Origin: Neobacillus jeddahensis
GTDB lineage: Bacteria > Bacillota > Bacilli > Bacillales > Cytobacillaceae
NCBI RefSeq assembly: GCF_000612625.1
Contig: NZ_CCAS010000005.1
Span: 85,226-149,225, forward strand
Length of the DNA: 64,000 nt
Direction: 5' to 3'
The notes under the pieces were generated by a model, which saw nothing but the letters and a program-made list of their open reading frames with translations, was not told where the DNA came from and made no database searches. Of this stretch, positions 1 to 9,324 are shown piece by piece. Both the position numbers and the translations under genes were made by a program. Each line of letters begins with the position of its first letter. Position 1 is the stretch's first letter.

Positions 1-355
1 TTAATATACCTGTGAGTCCTCCAGGGCTACTCAACGATTGTAGTAAACCGCCACTACCACCAGCGGCTCTTCCAGCTCCAGACATTCCTAAAAGTCCACC
101 AGAGCCGCCAGCACGTGAACCCCCTCCAAGAATTTTCGAAAGGAAACCACCACCACTTCCGCCTCGATTCATTTGTGCAGGGGCCATCCGTGCACCCATC
201 ATTGGATTTCCACCTCCGAAAGGACCGCTTGAAGGCCCCATCATCGGCCCTCTCCCTCCCAAAGGGTTACCTCCTGGTCCCATCATTGGATTTCTGCCCC
301 CAAACATATTTGGTCCCATCCCGCCATTCATTGGCATTCTCGGTCTTGGTTGCAT
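1..355 (-). CDS. yqfQ: YqfQ/VrrA-like Gly-Met-Pro-rich protein (N-terminal part, runs off the window)
   Basis: Read on the minus strand from ATG at 355, preceded by a strong AAAGGAGG ribosome site. The protein begins MQPRPRMPMNGGMGPNMF and continues with repeated GGNPMMG-type glycine, proline and methionine runs, then Gly/Ser-rich linkers with LLGMSG and GLLQSL segments. It has no stop before base 1, so the C-terminus is missing. B. subtilis has yqfQ (VrrA family) just beside cshB in this divergent arrangement. Function of the family is not established; it is mostly discussed as a low-complexity, spore- or surface-associated protein. Family name rests on composition and position, so it is moderate. 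Confidence 0.7.
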   Translation of the reverse strand, partial: MQPRPRMPMNGGMGPNMFGGRNPMMGPGGNPLGGRGPMMGPSSGPFGGGNPMMGARMAPAQMNRGGSGGGFLSKILGGGSRAGGSGGLLGMSGAGRAAGGSGGLLQSLSSPGGLTGIL

Positions 356-500
356 ATCACTACCTCCTTTCACCTACACTTAATACATTAAAATATGCAT
401 TTATCCTTATTTGGTTTAGGTATTCTGCACAAGGAAAAAACTAAATTTCGTTTTAAAAAGTGTTTAAAAAGTAAAAGATGTGAATAAGAAAATAGTTAGC

Positions 501-529
501 TGGTTATTTAGATGAAACTTTACTATAAT
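501..529 (+). promoter_or_regulatory. Possible sigma-A promoter of cshB
   Basis: A perfect TATAAT at 524-529 lies 17 bp after TGGTTA (501-506), a poor -35. It is about 90 bp upstream of the cshB start and the only good -10 in the divergent 356-619 gap, so it probably drives cshB, possibly with nfo. Confidence 0.35.
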
Positions 530-619
530 TACATGATGGAAATAAAAAGTGGAAGCTTCAACATTGCGAAGAAAACTACTCCATAAGTACCAAGATATTT
601 AAAAATAAGGAGCAATTAT

Positions 620-1936
620 ATGACAGTAAATCAATTTGAGCGTTTTAAGTTTCAGCCTTTTATTATAGAATCCCTGAATCAGTTTGGATTTTTTGGGCCA
701 ACTGAAATTCAGAATAAAATGATCCCAATGGTATTAAAGGGAGAAAGTGCGATTGGTCAATCGCAAACAGGGACAGGCAAAACATTTGCTTTTGTATTAC
801 CGATTCTTGAAAAAATCAACCCACAGCGTCAAGAGGTTCAAGCTGTTATTACAGCCCCAACTAGAGAATTAGCCTCGCAAATATATCAGCAAATCTTAAA
901 AGTTACGGAACATTGTAGCCCTGATCAAGCCATTATGACAAGATGTTATATCGGAGGAACCGATAAACAACGAACAATCGAGAAATTGAAGGTGCAGCCG
1001 CATATAGTGGTAGGAACACCTGGTAGAATTAAAGATCTCATGGTTGAGCAAGCATTATTTATTCATACATCAAGCATTCTTGTTGTTGACGAAGCAGATA
1101 TGATGCTCGATATGGGCTTTATCGAAGATTTAGATCAAGTTGCCGCAAAAATGCCGGAAAACTTGCAGATGTTGGTTTTTTCCGCCACCATCCCTGAAAA
1201 GTTAAAACCCTTTCTCAAAAAATATATGGATAATCCTAAAACGATTCAAATTGAATCTAAAAATAGGTCAGCAGAAAACCTAGAGCATTTTCTATTACCA
1301 TCCAGACACCGAAATAAAAAACAACTTGTTCATGATGCACTGGTAGCTTACAATCCCTACCTAGCAATCGTCTTTACCAATACAAAAAAGATGGCCGAAG
1401 AGGTGGCCTATTTTCTAAATGATAAAGGTTTAAAGGTGGGCCGTGTCCATGGTGATTTAAACCCGCGTGAACGAAAAAAGATGATGAAGCAAATTCAAGA
1501 TTTGGAGTATCAATATATCGTTGCCACAGACCTGGCATCTCGAGGAATTGATATTGAAGGGGTAAGTCATATCATAAATTATGAACTTCCGACCGATCTA
1601 GATTTTTATATTCATCGAGTGGGGAGAACAGCACGGGCTGGACAATCAGGAATAGCGCTCACAGTATTCGATACTGCGGATGAGGATGCCTTAAATCGTT
1701 TGGAAAAGATGGGGATTCAGTTTAAATATACTGATTTGAAGCAAGGCGAATTTATTGAAACAGATGAGCGGAATAAGCGAAAGACCCGTGTAAGAAAAGA
1801 AGATGAAGCAGATAAAAAAGCAAAGTCCTTAGTGAAGAAACCGCAAAAAGTTAAGCCAGGCTATAAAAAGAAAATGCAATGGGAAATGGATAAAATAAAA
1901 AAACGGCAGCGAAGAATCGATCAAAGAAAAAAATAA
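620..1936 (+). CDS. cshB: DEAD-box ATP-dependent RNA helicase CshB
   Basis: The 438-residue protein has the ordered DEAD-box motifs: Q motif near residues 22-36 (GFFGPTEIQNKMIP), motif I SQTGTGKT at about 48-55, PTRELA, TPGR, VVDEAD, the SAT motif, and the helicase-C motifs ATDLASRGIDIEG and HRVGRTARAG. The C-terminal tail from about residue 385 is very Lys/Arg rich, typical for RNA binding in CshB. The family unwinds RNA duplexes using ATP and acts in mRNA turnover, ribosome assembly and cold adaptation. The start at 620 follows AAGGAG. nfo begins 22 bp after the stop, as in B. subtilis (yqfR-yqfS), so the two are probably co-transcribed. Confidence 0.95.
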   Translation: MTVNQFERFKFQPFIIESLNQFGFFGPTEIQNKMIPMVLKGESAIGQSQTGTGKTFAFVLPILEKINPQRQEVQAVITAPTRELASQIYQQILKVTEHCSPDQAIMTRCYIGGTDKQRTIEKLKVQPHIVVGTPGRIKDLMVEQALFIHTSSILVVDEADMMLDMGFIEDLDQVAAKMPENLQMLVFSATIPEKLKPFLKKYMDNPKTIQIESKNRSAENLEHFLLPSRHRNKKQLVHDALVAYNPYLAIVFTNTKKMAEEVAYFLNDKGLKVGRVHGDLNPRERKKMMKQIQDLEYQYIVATDLASRGIDIEGVSHIINYELPTDLDFYIHRVGRTARAGQSGIALTVFDTADEDALNRLEKMGIQFKYTDLKQGEFIETDERNKRKTRVRKEDEADKKAKSLVKKPQKVKPGYKKKMQWEMDKIKKRQRRIDQRKK

Positions 1937-1958
1937 TTGGTGAAGGGGAGAGAATGAA

Positions 1959-2852
1959 ATGTTAAAAATAGGCTCGCATGTATCGATGAGCGGTAAGAAT
2001 ATGCTGCTTGCTGCTAGTGAAGAAGCCGTGTCTTATGGGGCTAATACATTCATGGTTTACACGGGGGCACCCCAAAATACACGAAGGAAAAAGATTGAAG
2101 ACCTGAACATTGAAGCAGGCAGAAGACATATGGAAGCGAATGGAATTTCGGAAATTGTTGTCCACGCACCCTATATCATTAATATTGGTAATACTACTAA
2201 TCCAGATACCTTTGAATTGGGTGTAAGGTTTCTGCGCAGTGAAATCGAGAGAACAGAAGCCATTGGTGCTAAACAAATTGTCTTGCATCCTGGTGCCCAT
2301 GTAGGCGCGGGTACAGAGGCGGGGATTAAAAAGATTATCGAGGGGCTAAATGAAGTATTAACCGGTAAGGAACAGGTTCAAATAGCATTAGAAACGATGG
2401 CGGGAAAAGGCTCAGAATGTGGAAAGTCGTTTGAGGAATTAGCGATGATTATGGATGGAGTCACCTATAATGATCGGCTGTCTGTTTGTTTCGATACTTG
2501 CCATACGCATGATGCTGGTTATAATATCGTTGAAGACTTTGATGGCGTGTTAAATGAATTTGATAAAATAGTTGGGTTGGACAAGCTAAAGGTGCTCCAT
2601 ATCAATGACAGTAAAAATACAGTAGGGATGAGAAAAGACCGTCATGAGAATATAGGGTTTGGCCATATTGGCTTTACAGCACTTAGCCATATCGTTCATC
2701 ATCCACAATTGATGGAAGTGCCAAAAATTCTTGAAACTCCTTATGTTGGTGAAGATAAGAATAACAAAAAGGCACCATATAAATTTGAAATTGAAATGCT
2801 TCGTGGCAAGAAATTTAATGAGGATTTGCTAGAGCAAATTATGCAAGGATAG
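1959..2852 (+). CDS. nfo: Endonuclease IV (AP endonuclease)
   Basis: The 297-residue product has the AP_endonuc_2 TIM-barrel signature of the Nfo family: start [29 protein letters not shown], the LALETMAG-like metal ligand region ([12 protein letters not shown]), [12 protein letters not shown] and [10 protein letters not shown]...[10 protein letters not shown]. These carry the His/Asp/Glu ligands of the trinuclear zinc centre. The enzyme cuts the backbone 5' to abasic sites in base excision repair and in B. subtilis (yqfS) protects spores. The start at 1959 follows GGGGAGAG; an ATG five bases earlier is out of frame. A hairpin terminator follows at once. Confidence 0.95.
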   Translation: MLKIGSHVSMSGKNMLLAASEEAVSYGANTFMVYTGAPQNTRRKKIEDLNIEAGRRHMEANGISEIVVHAPYIINIGNTTNPDTFELGVRFLRSEIERTEAIGAKQIVLHPGAHVGAGTEAGIKKIIEGLNEVLTGKEQVQIALETMAGKGSECGKSFEELAMIMDGVTYNDRLSVCFDTCHTHDAGYNIVEDFDGVLNEFDKIVGLDKLKVLHINDSKNTVGMRKDRHENIGFGHIGFTALSHIVHHPQLMEVPKILETPYVGEDKNNKKAPYKFEIEMLRGKKFNEDLLEQIMQG

Positions 2853-2854
2853 CT

Positions 2855-2881
2855 AAAAGCTGTGCCATTGGCACAGCTTTT
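2855..2881. terminator. Bidirectional hairpin terminator between nfo and yqfT
   Basis: A perfect 12-bp inverted repeat (AAAAGCTGTGCC / GGCACAGCTTTT) with a 3-base loop lies between the converging genes. Its A and T tracts allow action on both strands. It overlaps the stop codon of the minus-strand yqfT. Confidence 0.8.
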
Positions 2882-3143
2882 ATTGTTTCGTAAATTGGAT
2901 AAATAATTTATTAACCTCACGTGCTGTTTCAGGTCCAGCTGCTTTAGCGATTTGTTTTACCAGTTGGGCGCGTTGCTTGTCATCAAAAATATTTACATTT
3001 TTTCCTCTTAAGTATTCGGCGATTTTTCGCGCCTGTTGTTGAGTAACAGCAATATTAAACTGCTTTGCATATTTGACCAGCTCGTCAGCAGTGATCGTAT
3101 TTACCTTATGATTAATGATGTTTTCATATATTTTCACCCTCAT
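2880..3143 (-). CDS. yqfT: YqfT-like DUF2624 protein
   Basis: An 87-residue soluble protein rich in Lys, Gln and Ala, with the DUF2624 pattern NTITADELVKYAKQF... and ARKIAEYLRGKNVNIFDD...RAQLVKQIAK. B. subtilis YqfT lies at the same place next to nfo. Function is unknown; the predicted all-helical, SAP-like helix-turn pattern (DELVKYAKQFNIAVT) is only an inference. I chose ATG at 3143, 4 bp after GGAGG; a GTG codon lies directly before it and another GTG six bases into the gene, so the exact start is open. Confidence 0.8.
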   Translation of the reverse strand: MRVKIYENIINHKVNTITADELVKYAKQFNIAVTQQQARKIAEYLRGKNVNIFDDKQRAQLVKQIAKAAGPETAREVNKLFIQFTKQ

Positions 3144-3230
3144 CACTCCTCCATGCTAATGTATGAAGAAGTTGAAAGAGTGTGACAATGGATTAGGAAG
3201 GGGAATGGTGATTATTATCAGTCATTTGTC

Positions 3231-3291
3231 TTTACAATCAGCTATTCCTATTGTATACTACTGGAGGTAAATCGTAATGATTCTTATAATT
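3231..3291 (+). promoter_or_regulatory. Sigma-A promoter with Zur-box-like operator of the zinc-uptake operon
   Basis: TTTACA (3231-3236) and TATACT (3254-3259) are 17 bp apart. Just downstream of the expected +1 lies AAATCGTAATGATT (3269-3282), which matches the left half and centre of the Bacillus Zur box (TCGTAATnATTACGA); the right half is degenerate. Position and the zur gene in the same operon point to autoregulated zinc repression. Confidence 0.6.
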
Positions 3292-3310
3292 AAAGGTGAG
3301 AGCGTGGACT

Positions 3311-4078
3311 ATGCAATCAATCATTGAAATAAAACAACTTTCCTATCGATATGAAAAGGATATTGTCCTTGAGAATATTAATATAACGGTACCAGATGGT
3401 TCATTTTTGGCTATTGTAGGGCCCAATGGGTCTGGAAAATCAACCTTGTTAAAGTTGATACTTGGCTTATTGAAGCTGCAAAAAGGGGAAATCTTATTAT
3501 TCGGGCAAGAGATTAGTAAATTTAAGGACAGGCAAAAAATTGGGTATGTATCCCAGAAGGCTAATTCCTTTAACACGGGTTTTCCAGCAACCGTATTTGA
3601 AGTAGTAGCTAGCGGCTTAACAAAAAAGTTAGGTCTGTTTACGTTTTTTAAAAAGGAGCATGCAAAAAAAGTGAATGAAGCCTTGGATGCCGTCGGAATG
3701 AAGGGGTTTACTAATAGAAACATTGGTGAACTATCTGGTGGACAGCAACAAAGAGTTTTCATTGCTCGTGCCTTAGTGAGTGAACCAAAACTGTTGATTT
3801 TAGATGAACCGACAGTTGGGGTAGACGCGGAGAATGTGAATTCCTTCTATCAGATGCTTGGTGACTTAAATAAGAGACGTGCCATTACGCTTCTTTTAGT
3901 CACACATGATATTGGAACGATCTCTGAAAAAGTCACACATGTGGCCTGCTTAAATAAACATTTGCATTTTCACGGTGAAACACATGAGTTTGAACAGCTT
4001 AATTCGGATGGGTTGTCAAAAGTTTATGGTCATGATATACATCTGTTGGCTCATCACCATGATCACGGAGGGTTATAA
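3311..4078 (+). CDS. znuC: Zinc ABC transporter ATP-binding protein (ZnuC/ZurA)
   Basis: ABC ATPase with Walker A GPNGSGKST, Q-loop region YVSQKA, signature LSGGQQQR, Walker B LLILDEPT and switch His in LLVTHD. The C-terminus ends in a His cluster (AHHHDHGGL), often seen in zinc systems. It powers Zn(II) import with the permease encoded one base downstream. I chose ATG 3311, which follows AAGGTGAG at a normal distance; an in-frame GTG at 3296 overlaps that ribosome site. The operon order znuC-znuB-zur and the Zur-like operator fix zinc as the probable substrate. No gene for the binding protein (ZnuA) lies next to it. Confidence 0.9.
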   Translation: MQSIIEIKQLSYRYEKDIVLENINITVPDGSFLAIVGPNGSGKSTLLKLILGLLKLQKGEILLFGQEISKFKDRQKIGYVSQKANSFNTGFPATVFEVVASGLTKKLGLFTFFKKEHAKKVNEALDAVGMKGFTNRNIGELSGGQQQRVFIARALVSEPKLLILDEPTVGVDAENVNSFYQMLGDLNKRRAITLLLVTHDIGTISEKVTHVACLNKHLHFHGETHEFEQLNSDGLSKVYGHDIHLLAHHHDHGGL

Positions 4079-4079
4079 A

Positions 4080-4931
4080 ATGCTAGAAGGAATTTTTCAT
4101 TATGAATTTTTACAAAATGCCTTCCTAACAGGGATCATGATTGGCATTCTTGCGCCATTACTTGGCGTATTTATTGTTGTTCGAAGATTATCGTTAATTG
4201 CAGATGCCTTAAGCCATGTTACTTTAGCAGGAATTGCTGCAAGCCTCCTAATTGAAAGAAAGTTTTCAATGATGGCTGGACTAAATCCAATTTATTTAGG
4301 AATGGTATTTTCTGTAGGTGGTTCCTTATTTATCGAAAAATTACGGGGGGTATACAAACACTATCAAGAATTAGCCATCCCGATTATCCTTTCAAGTGGT
4401 ATTGGTCTTGGGGTCATTTTTATTTCCCTTGCAAACGGGTTTAATACTGACTTATTTAGTTATTTATTTGGTAGTGTATCTGCCGTGAGCCGAACGGATT
4501 TATGGGTCATTCTTATTATTAGTATTATTGTCATGTTAATCATATTTTTGCTGTATAAAGAGTTATTTTTACTCTCATTTGATGAGGAACACGCCAAGGC
4601 CTCTGGAATTGCAGCCAAAAGTATTCATTTTATTTTTATTGTCATGGTGGCTCTAGTGATTGCGGCTTCGATGAGAATAGTCGGAATCTTATTGGTATCC
4701 TCGTTAATGACACTACCGGTTGCAGCCAGTATTCGGATTGCAAAAGGTTTTAAACAAACGATTTTATTATCTGTCATCTTTGGAGAAATTTCTGTGCTAG
4801 GTGGTCTTTTTACAGCATATTATCTTGATTTAGCACCAGGCGGAACGATTGTAATGATAGCTGTCCTCATATTAGTATTAGCGATCTTTTATAGAAAAGT
4901 AACAAGTGCAATAGGAGCGGGTGCAGAATGA
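4080..4931 (+). CDS. znuB: Zinc ABC transporter permease (ZnuB/ZurM)
   Basis: The 283-residue product has about eight hydrophobic segments and the ABC-3 family motifs, such as [21 protein letters not shown] near the N-terminus and [19 protein letters not shown] in the C-terminal third. It forms the membrane channel for zinc with ZnuC. The ATG at 4080 is one base after the znuC stop and uses GGAGGG inside the znuC end. The 3' end overlaps the zur start by 4 bp (ATGA), so the three genes are translationally coupled. Manganese permeases are related, but the zur neighbour favours zinc. Confidence 0.9.
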   Translation: MLEGIFHYEFLQNAFLTGIMIGILAPLLGVFIVVRRLSLIADALSHVTLAGIAASLLIERKFSMMAGLNPIYLGMVFSVGGSLFIEKLRGVYKHYQELAIPIILSSGIGLGVIFISLANGFNTDLFSYLFGSVSAVSRTDLWVILIISIIVMLIIFLLYKELFLLSFDEEHAKASGIAAKSIHFIFIVMVALVIAASMRIVGILLVSSLMTLPVAASIRIAKGFKQTILLSVIFGEISVLGGLFTAYYLDLAPGGTIVMIAVLILVLAIFYRKVTSAIGAGAE

Positions 4932-5338
4932 ACGTACATGAAGCCATTCAATACTTAAAAGAAAACGGATTTAAACAAACAGGAAAAAGAGAAGATATGC
5001 TTCAATTATTTGCAGATAGCGATAAATATTTAACGGCAAAGGATGTTCTAGACGAGTTAAAGGATGATTATCCTGGTTTAAGCTTTGATACGATTTACAG
5101 AAACCTCTCTTTATTTGTAAATATGGGGATATTGGAAATGACGGAGTTATCGGGAGAAAAGCACTTCCGTTTTACCTGCTCGAGAAGTCATCATCATCAC
5201 CATTTTATTTGTTTAGACTGCGGGAAAACAAAAGAAATTGAAACATGTCCGATGAATGAATTAAGTGAAAATTTAAAGGGCTATGATATATCAGGGCATA
5301 AATTTGAGATATACGGGCGCTGCCCAGAATGCCATTAG
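4928..5338 (+). CDS. zur: Zinc uptake repressor Zur (Fur family)
   Basis: A 136-residue Fur-family protein: N-terminal winged helix ([32 protein letters not shown]), a His-rich metal-sensing stretch ([14 protein letters not shown]) and two structural CxxC pairs (CLDC, CPEC). Zn-bound Zur represses zinc-import genes. It matches B. subtilis YqfV/Zur in position near yqfW. It is the last gene of the znuCB-zur operon and is followed by a strong terminator, so it probably represses its own operon. Confidence 0.93.
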   Translation: MNVHEAIQYLKENGFKQTGKREDMLQLFADSDKYLTAKDVLDELKDDYPGLSFDTIYRNLSLFVNMGILEMTELSGEKHFRFTCSRSHHHHHFICLDCGKTKEIETCPMNELSENLKGYDISGHKFEIYGRCPECH

Positions 5339-5343
5339 TAGTG

Positions 5344-5377
5344 AAACAGCTTGTATGCTCATACAAGCTGTTTTTTT
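5344..5377. terminator. Bidirectional terminator between zur and yqfW
   Basis: Perfect 14-bp arms (AAACAGCTTGTATG / CATACAAGCTGTTT) with a 2-base gap, then a run of seven T on the plus strand. It includes the stop codon of yqfW on the minus strand. Confidence 0.85.
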
Positions 5378-5958
5378 CGTAGCGGTGTCTGTGCCTCCCT
5401 TAACCAACTCTCTACCCAATCGTAAGCCTCGAACCAATCATTTACTCGAATAACACCATTTGGGATTGGCTCTTGGTTATAAGGGGTATTAAATAAGATA
5501 ACAGGAATGTGACATGCTTCATGAATCATCACTGCATTATCATGTTTATCCTCAAAAAAGATTTCAAGCTGATGTTTTTTTACTGTCTCAATCTTATCGT
5601 GTGAACCAACTAACTCAATATGATCAAAGCTTACGCCATGATGTAAAAACCATTTCTCGGTTACGTCATGTAAATGAGGACCACGTGCACTAATATAATA
5701 TAACTCATGTTTGTTTTTCCATTTATTCAAGACATTAAGGACTCCAGCTGCGGGGGGAGAGTCTCTGTAAATAATTGGTTCGTTTTCAATAAACCATTTG
5801 GAAAATACCTCTTCTGACACATTAACAAAGGGGGTTAATTCATATTGGTTAACATCTTGATACAAAATGTTCATATGAAATGCTTTATTAATAAAGGGAA
5901 TCATGGAGGTAGGGCAAGTCACTGTTCCATCAATATCTAAACCAAATTTTTTTCTCAT
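5359..5958 (-). CDS. yqfW: Putative nucleotidase YqfW (HAD superfamily)
   Basis: About 199 residues starting MRKKFGLDIDGTV, which is HAD motif I (DxDGT), with YYISARG as motif II and FFEDKHDNA as motif IV. Length and motifs fit the 5'(3')-deoxyribonucleotidase-like YqfW family, soluble phosphatases of unproven substrate. The start at 5958 is supported by AAGGTGA eight bases upstream; the reading frame is open further up but has no ribosome site there. It stands alone, between two converging terminators and a gap with an AT-rich inverted repeat (6023-6060). Confidence 0.85.
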   Translation of the reverse strand: MRKKFGLDIDGTVTCPTSMIPFINKAFHMNILYQDVNQYELTPFVNVSEEVFSKWFIENEPIIYRDSPPAAGVLNVLNKWKNKHELYYISARGPHLHDVTEKWFLHHGVSFDHIELVGSHDKIETVKKHQLEIFFEDKHDNAVMIHEACHIPVILFNTPYNQEPIPNGVIRVNDWFEAYDWVESWLREAQTPLRKKQLV

Positions 5959-6153
5959 TAATGTATTCACCTTCGTCGTGGGTTTCTCCTTATATTTTAC
6001 CAAAGACCCGAGCATAATGATGTATCAAATTCTAAATACAGTTTTTTTCTGAATTTGATAGAAAAACCTATTTAAGACAAACATTAACATATTAAATAGT
6101 GTCAGGTAGCTAACAATAAATAATGCTCCTATAACTGAAAGTGAGGGATAAGG

Positions 6154-6636
6154 ATGGCAGATGAAAGAGATACAAAAGTGCAAGAAGCTCTTCGTAGTTC
6201 AATTATTGGCGAAGAAATCCCCAATTCTCCTTCAGAATTTAGGGAGGAAACAGCGTCAGAATTTGCCGCTCCAATCAAGACTTCGTACTCATTGAAAAAA
6301 GAAGAGAATGTTCCTGAAGTTGGTGCGTCCGTCCCAATTCGCTCTTCTAAATACAGGGAAGAAACAGCGGCAGAAATTGCTGCCCCTGTTCCAGTTATGA
6401 GGAGAAGGGAACAGGATGAATTTCGGGAACGAACCGCAGGTGGAACCGGCATGGGGACCCTGGCAATAGCGCTATCGATTTTATCACTGTTTGTTATGCC
6501 TATTCTTTTTGGTGCCGCAGGTATTGTGTTAGGATTCGTTGCTAGGAGAAGAGGTGCCACTGGCTTAGGTTCTTGGGCGATTGGAATCGGTGCGATTTCG
6601 ATTATAGTGGGTATCTTTATTCTCCCGTTCTTTTAA
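6154..6636 (+). CDS. yqfX: YqfX-like membrane protein with repeated REETA motif
   Basis: A 160-residue protein. The N-terminal half is hydrophilic and holds three related motifs: FREETASEFAAPI, YREETAAEIAAPV and FRERTAGG. The C-terminal half has two transmembrane segments (TLAIALSILSLFVMPILFGA and SWAIGIGAISIIVGIFILPFF) joined by a basic loop. The B. subtilis yqfX gene lies at the same place beside ispG. Function unknown. The ATG at 6154 follows GGATAAGGATG, a moderate ribosome site. Confidence 0.75.
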   Translation: MADERDTKVQEALRSSIIGEEIPNSPSEFREETASEFAAPIKTSYSLKKEENVPEVGASVPIRSSKYREETAAEIAAPVPVMRRREQDEFRERTAGGTGMGTLAIALSILSLFVMPILFGAAGIVLGFVARRRGATGLGSWAIGIGAISIIVGIFILPFF

Positions 6637-6654
6637 CATGATCTGTATAGGAGC

Positions 6655-6686
6655 AAAAAAGAAACCCGGTGAAAATACCGGGTTTC
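6655..6686 (-). terminator. Terminator of ispG
   Basis: Arms GAAACCCGGT / ACCGGGTTTC (6661-6670, 6677-6686) with a 6-base loop. On the minus strand the hairpin is followed by six T (6660-6655), directly after the ispG stop. Confidence 0.85.
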
Positions 6687-6692
6687 TTACAT

Positions 6693-7802
6693 TTATTTTA
6701 CCATTTTTTCTTCTTCAGCTTTCTTTTGGAAATATTCTGCAGCAACTTGGTCGATTTCCTTTTTTAATTCTTCAACCATCTGCGCTTCAGGCACCTTACG
6801 GACGATCTCGCCTTTTCTAAATAATAAGCCTTCACCACGAGCACCTGCAATACCAATGTCTGCTTCCCTAGCTTCACCAGGACCATTAACGGCACAACCC
6901 AATACCGACACTTTAATCGGAGCTTTGATGGTGGAAATATATTCTTCTACTTCATTTGCAATACTAATTAGGTCAATTTCAATTCTTCCGCAAGTCGGAC
7001 AGGAAATTAATGTAGCGGCATTTGATGATAGACCAAATACTTTTAATAGCTCTCGAGCAACTTTTACTTCTTCAACAGGGTCAGCACTTAATGAAATACG
7101 TAGAGTGTTGCCGATTCCTTTACTAATAATCGCACCTAATCCGGCAGCACTTTTTACAGTACCTGAGAAAAGTGTACCAGATTCAGTAATTCCTAAATGT
7201 AACGGATAATCAAAAGCACGAGAAGCTTTTTCATAAGCCTCAATGGCGAGATTTACATCTGACGCCTTCATTGAAACAATAATATCGTGAAAATCTAAAT
7301 CCTCAAGGATTTTAATATGATGGAGGGCGCTCTCAACCATACCATCCGCCGTTGGATAACCATACTTTTCGAGGATCTTCTTTTCAAGTGATCCAGCGTT
7401 TACCCCAATTCTAATGGGAATTCCCTTTTCTTTTGCTGCTTTCACAACAGCCTCAACTTTTTCCCGTTTACCGATGTTTCCTGGATTGATTCTAATTTTA
7501 TCAGCACCACCCTCAATGGCCTTAAGGGCTAATTTGTAATCGAAATGAATATCAACCACAAGGGGAATATTGATTCGTTTTTTTATTTCAGGAATGGCAT
7601 CGGCGGCCCGCTCATCCGGACAAGCAACCCGAACAATTTGACAGCCCGCCTCCTCTAGGCGTTTTATTTCAGCAACAGTTGACTCAACATCATGAGTCTT
7701 CGTTGTGGTCATACTTTGAATAATGATTTCATTGCTTCCGCCAATTGTTAAATTGCCTACTTTAATCGGTCGGGTTTTTGTGCGATGTATAATTTCACTC
7801 AC
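6693..7802 (-). CDS. ispG: 4-hydroxy-3-methylbut-2-enyl-diphosphate synthase IspG
   Basis: Close to B. subtilis IspG (YqfY/GcpE) along its whole length of 369 residues, e.g. [34 protein letters not shown] and [12 protein letters not shown]. The [4Fe-4S] cysteines lie in ISCPTCGR and [11 protein letters not shown]. It makes HMBDP from MEcPP in the non-mevalonate isoprenoid pathway using reduced flavodoxin or ferredoxin. The likely start is GTG at 7802 (giving MSEI), 12 bp after AAGGAG; an upstream TTG in frame overlaps that site. Single gene with its own terminator. Confidence 0.95.
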   Translation of the reverse strand: MSEIIHRTKTRPIKVGNLTIGGSNEIIIQSMTTTKTHDVESTVAEIKRLEEAGCQIVRVACPDERAADAIPEIKKRINIPLVVDIHFDYKLALKAIEGGADKIRINPGNIGKREKVEAVVKAAKEKGIPIRIGVNAGSLEKKILEKYGYPTADGMVESALHHIKILEDLDFHDIIVSMKASDVNLAIEAYEKASRAFDYPLHLGITESGTLFSGTVKSAAGLGAIISKGIGNTLRISLSADPVEEVKVARELLKVFGLSSNAATLISCPTCGRIEIDLISIANEVEEYISTIKAPIKVSVLGCAVNGPGEAREADIGIAGARGEGLLFRKGEIVRKVPEAQMVEELKKEIDQVAAEYFQKKAEEEKMVK

Positions 7803-7971
7803 GTGTAATTCGCTCTCCTTCAAAATGGATTCGCATAAAACAAAATAGTTTAAAACAATCCAATTGATTATTAATCAATCAGTGAGTTCAAGAAAAAATG
7901 TTCACAGTGATTAAGTTCCATCTTATTGTATCAGCCTTTTGATATTTTTGACAAGAATAAGGATATCCTCT

Positions 7972-8307
7972 TTATTGTGAGTAATCAGGAAAATGATATG
8001 TAATTCCAATTTGAATTTTTTCAGCTGATTGGTCAGAATTTAATTGTTGAAAATCGTCGATTAATTTCGTCATTGGAACAGGAAGTGGTTTATCTAATTG
8101 ATGCTCTACAATCGAGATGAGCGTTTCACCAGGCTTTACTTTAGCATCAAAAAAAGGAATGGTCGTTTTTTTTGATTCCACAGTGTTTGTCTCAATCTTT
8201 GCATCCACCTGTAGAGTCTTTGAGGTAGGAAGGGTACCGACGGTGAGATCAAAATAAATAACATATACGACTAGAATAGAAAGTAGGAATCCTATCAACT
8301 TTTTCAT
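7972..8307 (-). CDS. yqfZ: YqfZ-like membrane-anchored LysM-type protein
   Basis: A 111-residue product with an N-terminal hydrophobic anchor (residues 3-22, LIGFLLSILVVYVIYFDLTV) and an exported C-terminal part with VKPGETLISIVEHQL...LIDDFQQLN...QIGITYHFP, a degenerate LysM-like fold. B. subtilis yqfZ follows ispG in the same way. It probably binds cell-wall glycan, which is inference from the fold. ATG 8307 has GGAGG at good distance. Confidence 0.75.
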   Translation of the reverse strand: MKKLIGFLLSILVVYVIYFDLTVGTLPTSKTLQVDAKIETNTVESKKTTIPFFDAKVKPGETLISIVEHQLDKPLPVPMTKLIDDFQQLNSDQSAEKIQIGITYHFPDYSQ

Positions 8308-8403
8308 CGGACAAGCCTCCATATAAAACGTTTGTACATTCGTATGCTTGTCCAACCAGTAATAGAACAGAAATGAAAAAAATACGCCCAAATGGGGCGC
8401 ATT

Positions 8404-9177
8404 CTAGTTTGCTTTTTTTGGTTTTGGAATTTCATTTATGGCAAGATATAAAATAATAATCACAACAAACCAATTTATGATAAAACTATTTGGTACAGAG
8501 GTTTTAATGGCAGCCATTATGGTGAAAAATACAGTTGGCAGTGTTTCGCTGTATGCAGCCATCCGCCATAATTGTCGGTAATTGAGTTTTCTGCCTAAAA
8601 GATTCTTTAGCACTAGTCCAATTAAGGCCAAAATAGATATTTCGATAAAGCTTGCGGCACTTGAAAACAAATAAATAAATAATGAAACTATAGGAATGAT
8701 AATTCCTTTCATTCCGCCTATTGTGTCAATAAAATTGACTAAGTTTTCTTTTGAAATTGTCATGCCTTCAAGCATGGAATACGGTGATGCATCAATTCTG
8801 CCCCCTGAGGCTAGAGCGAATTTATCTTTTAACAAGGCAAATGTGTTTCCCTGGTCTTCAACATCTGATTCAGTAATAGCACCCGTTGGATCGATAATGA
8901 TGGTGAAATTATCTCTGCTAATAGTAACTGGGACAGTTGTTTCAGCAGTCAGCTGTCCATCCTTCACTGTAAAGGCTGGTGCTTCATCCGTGAGAATTGA
9001 TCTTGCTGTATCAATGCCAGTGGAGAGTGCTGTGCTTAAATAAAAAATGGATGGTAGAACGGAAATGAAGGTTAGGAAAAAAACAAATAATATCGTTTTT
9101 CCGATTCCTTGAAAACGAAATAAAGCTATATCCTTTGGAGAGTAAAGACTTTTATAAAATTGTTTGAAAATATTCAT
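8404..9177 (-). CDS. yqgB: DUF1189 membrane protein (YqgB-like)
   Basis: A 257-residue membrane protein beginning MNIFKQFYKSLYSPKDIALFRFQGIG, the hallmark of DUF1189. A first transmembrane helix (about residues 29-50) precedes a roughly 100-residue extracellular domain, then four more helices toward the C-terminus. Function is unknown. ATG 9177 follows AAAGGTGG. The frame is open upstream but no ribosome site supports a longer protein. The order yqfZ, DUF1189, DUF456 matches B. subtilis yqfZ-yqgA/B-yqgC. Confidence 0.78.
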   Translation of the reverse strand: MNIFKQFYKSLYSPKDIALFRFQGIGKTILFVFFLTFISVLPSIFYLSTALSTGIDTARSILTDEAPAFTVKDGQLTAETTVPVTISRDNFTIIIDPTGAITESDVEDQGNTFALLKDKFALASGGRIDASPYSMLEGMTISKENLVNFIDTIGGMKGIIIPIVSLFIYLFSSAASFIEISILALIGLVLKNLLGRKLNYRQLWRMAAYSETLPTVFFTIMAAIKTSVPNSFIINWFVVIIILYLAINEIPKPKKAN

Positions 9178-9324
9178 ACAGACCACCTTTATAGAAAAAA
9201 CTAAATGAATTCTTTGAATTCTATTGTAGCCTGTGACAGTGTTATATACAAGCTTGATCCATTTTGAAACCAACTGCTGTAATAGTACGTAGTAAATGAA
9301 TAAGAAAGAGAAGGTGGCGGAAAA

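Noticed and set aside
12..444. Two open frames on the plus strand at the left edge, rich in Pro
   Set aside because: They are the reverse of the Gly/Met/Pro-rich yqfQ gene, which has AAAGGAGG and the right start on the minus strand.
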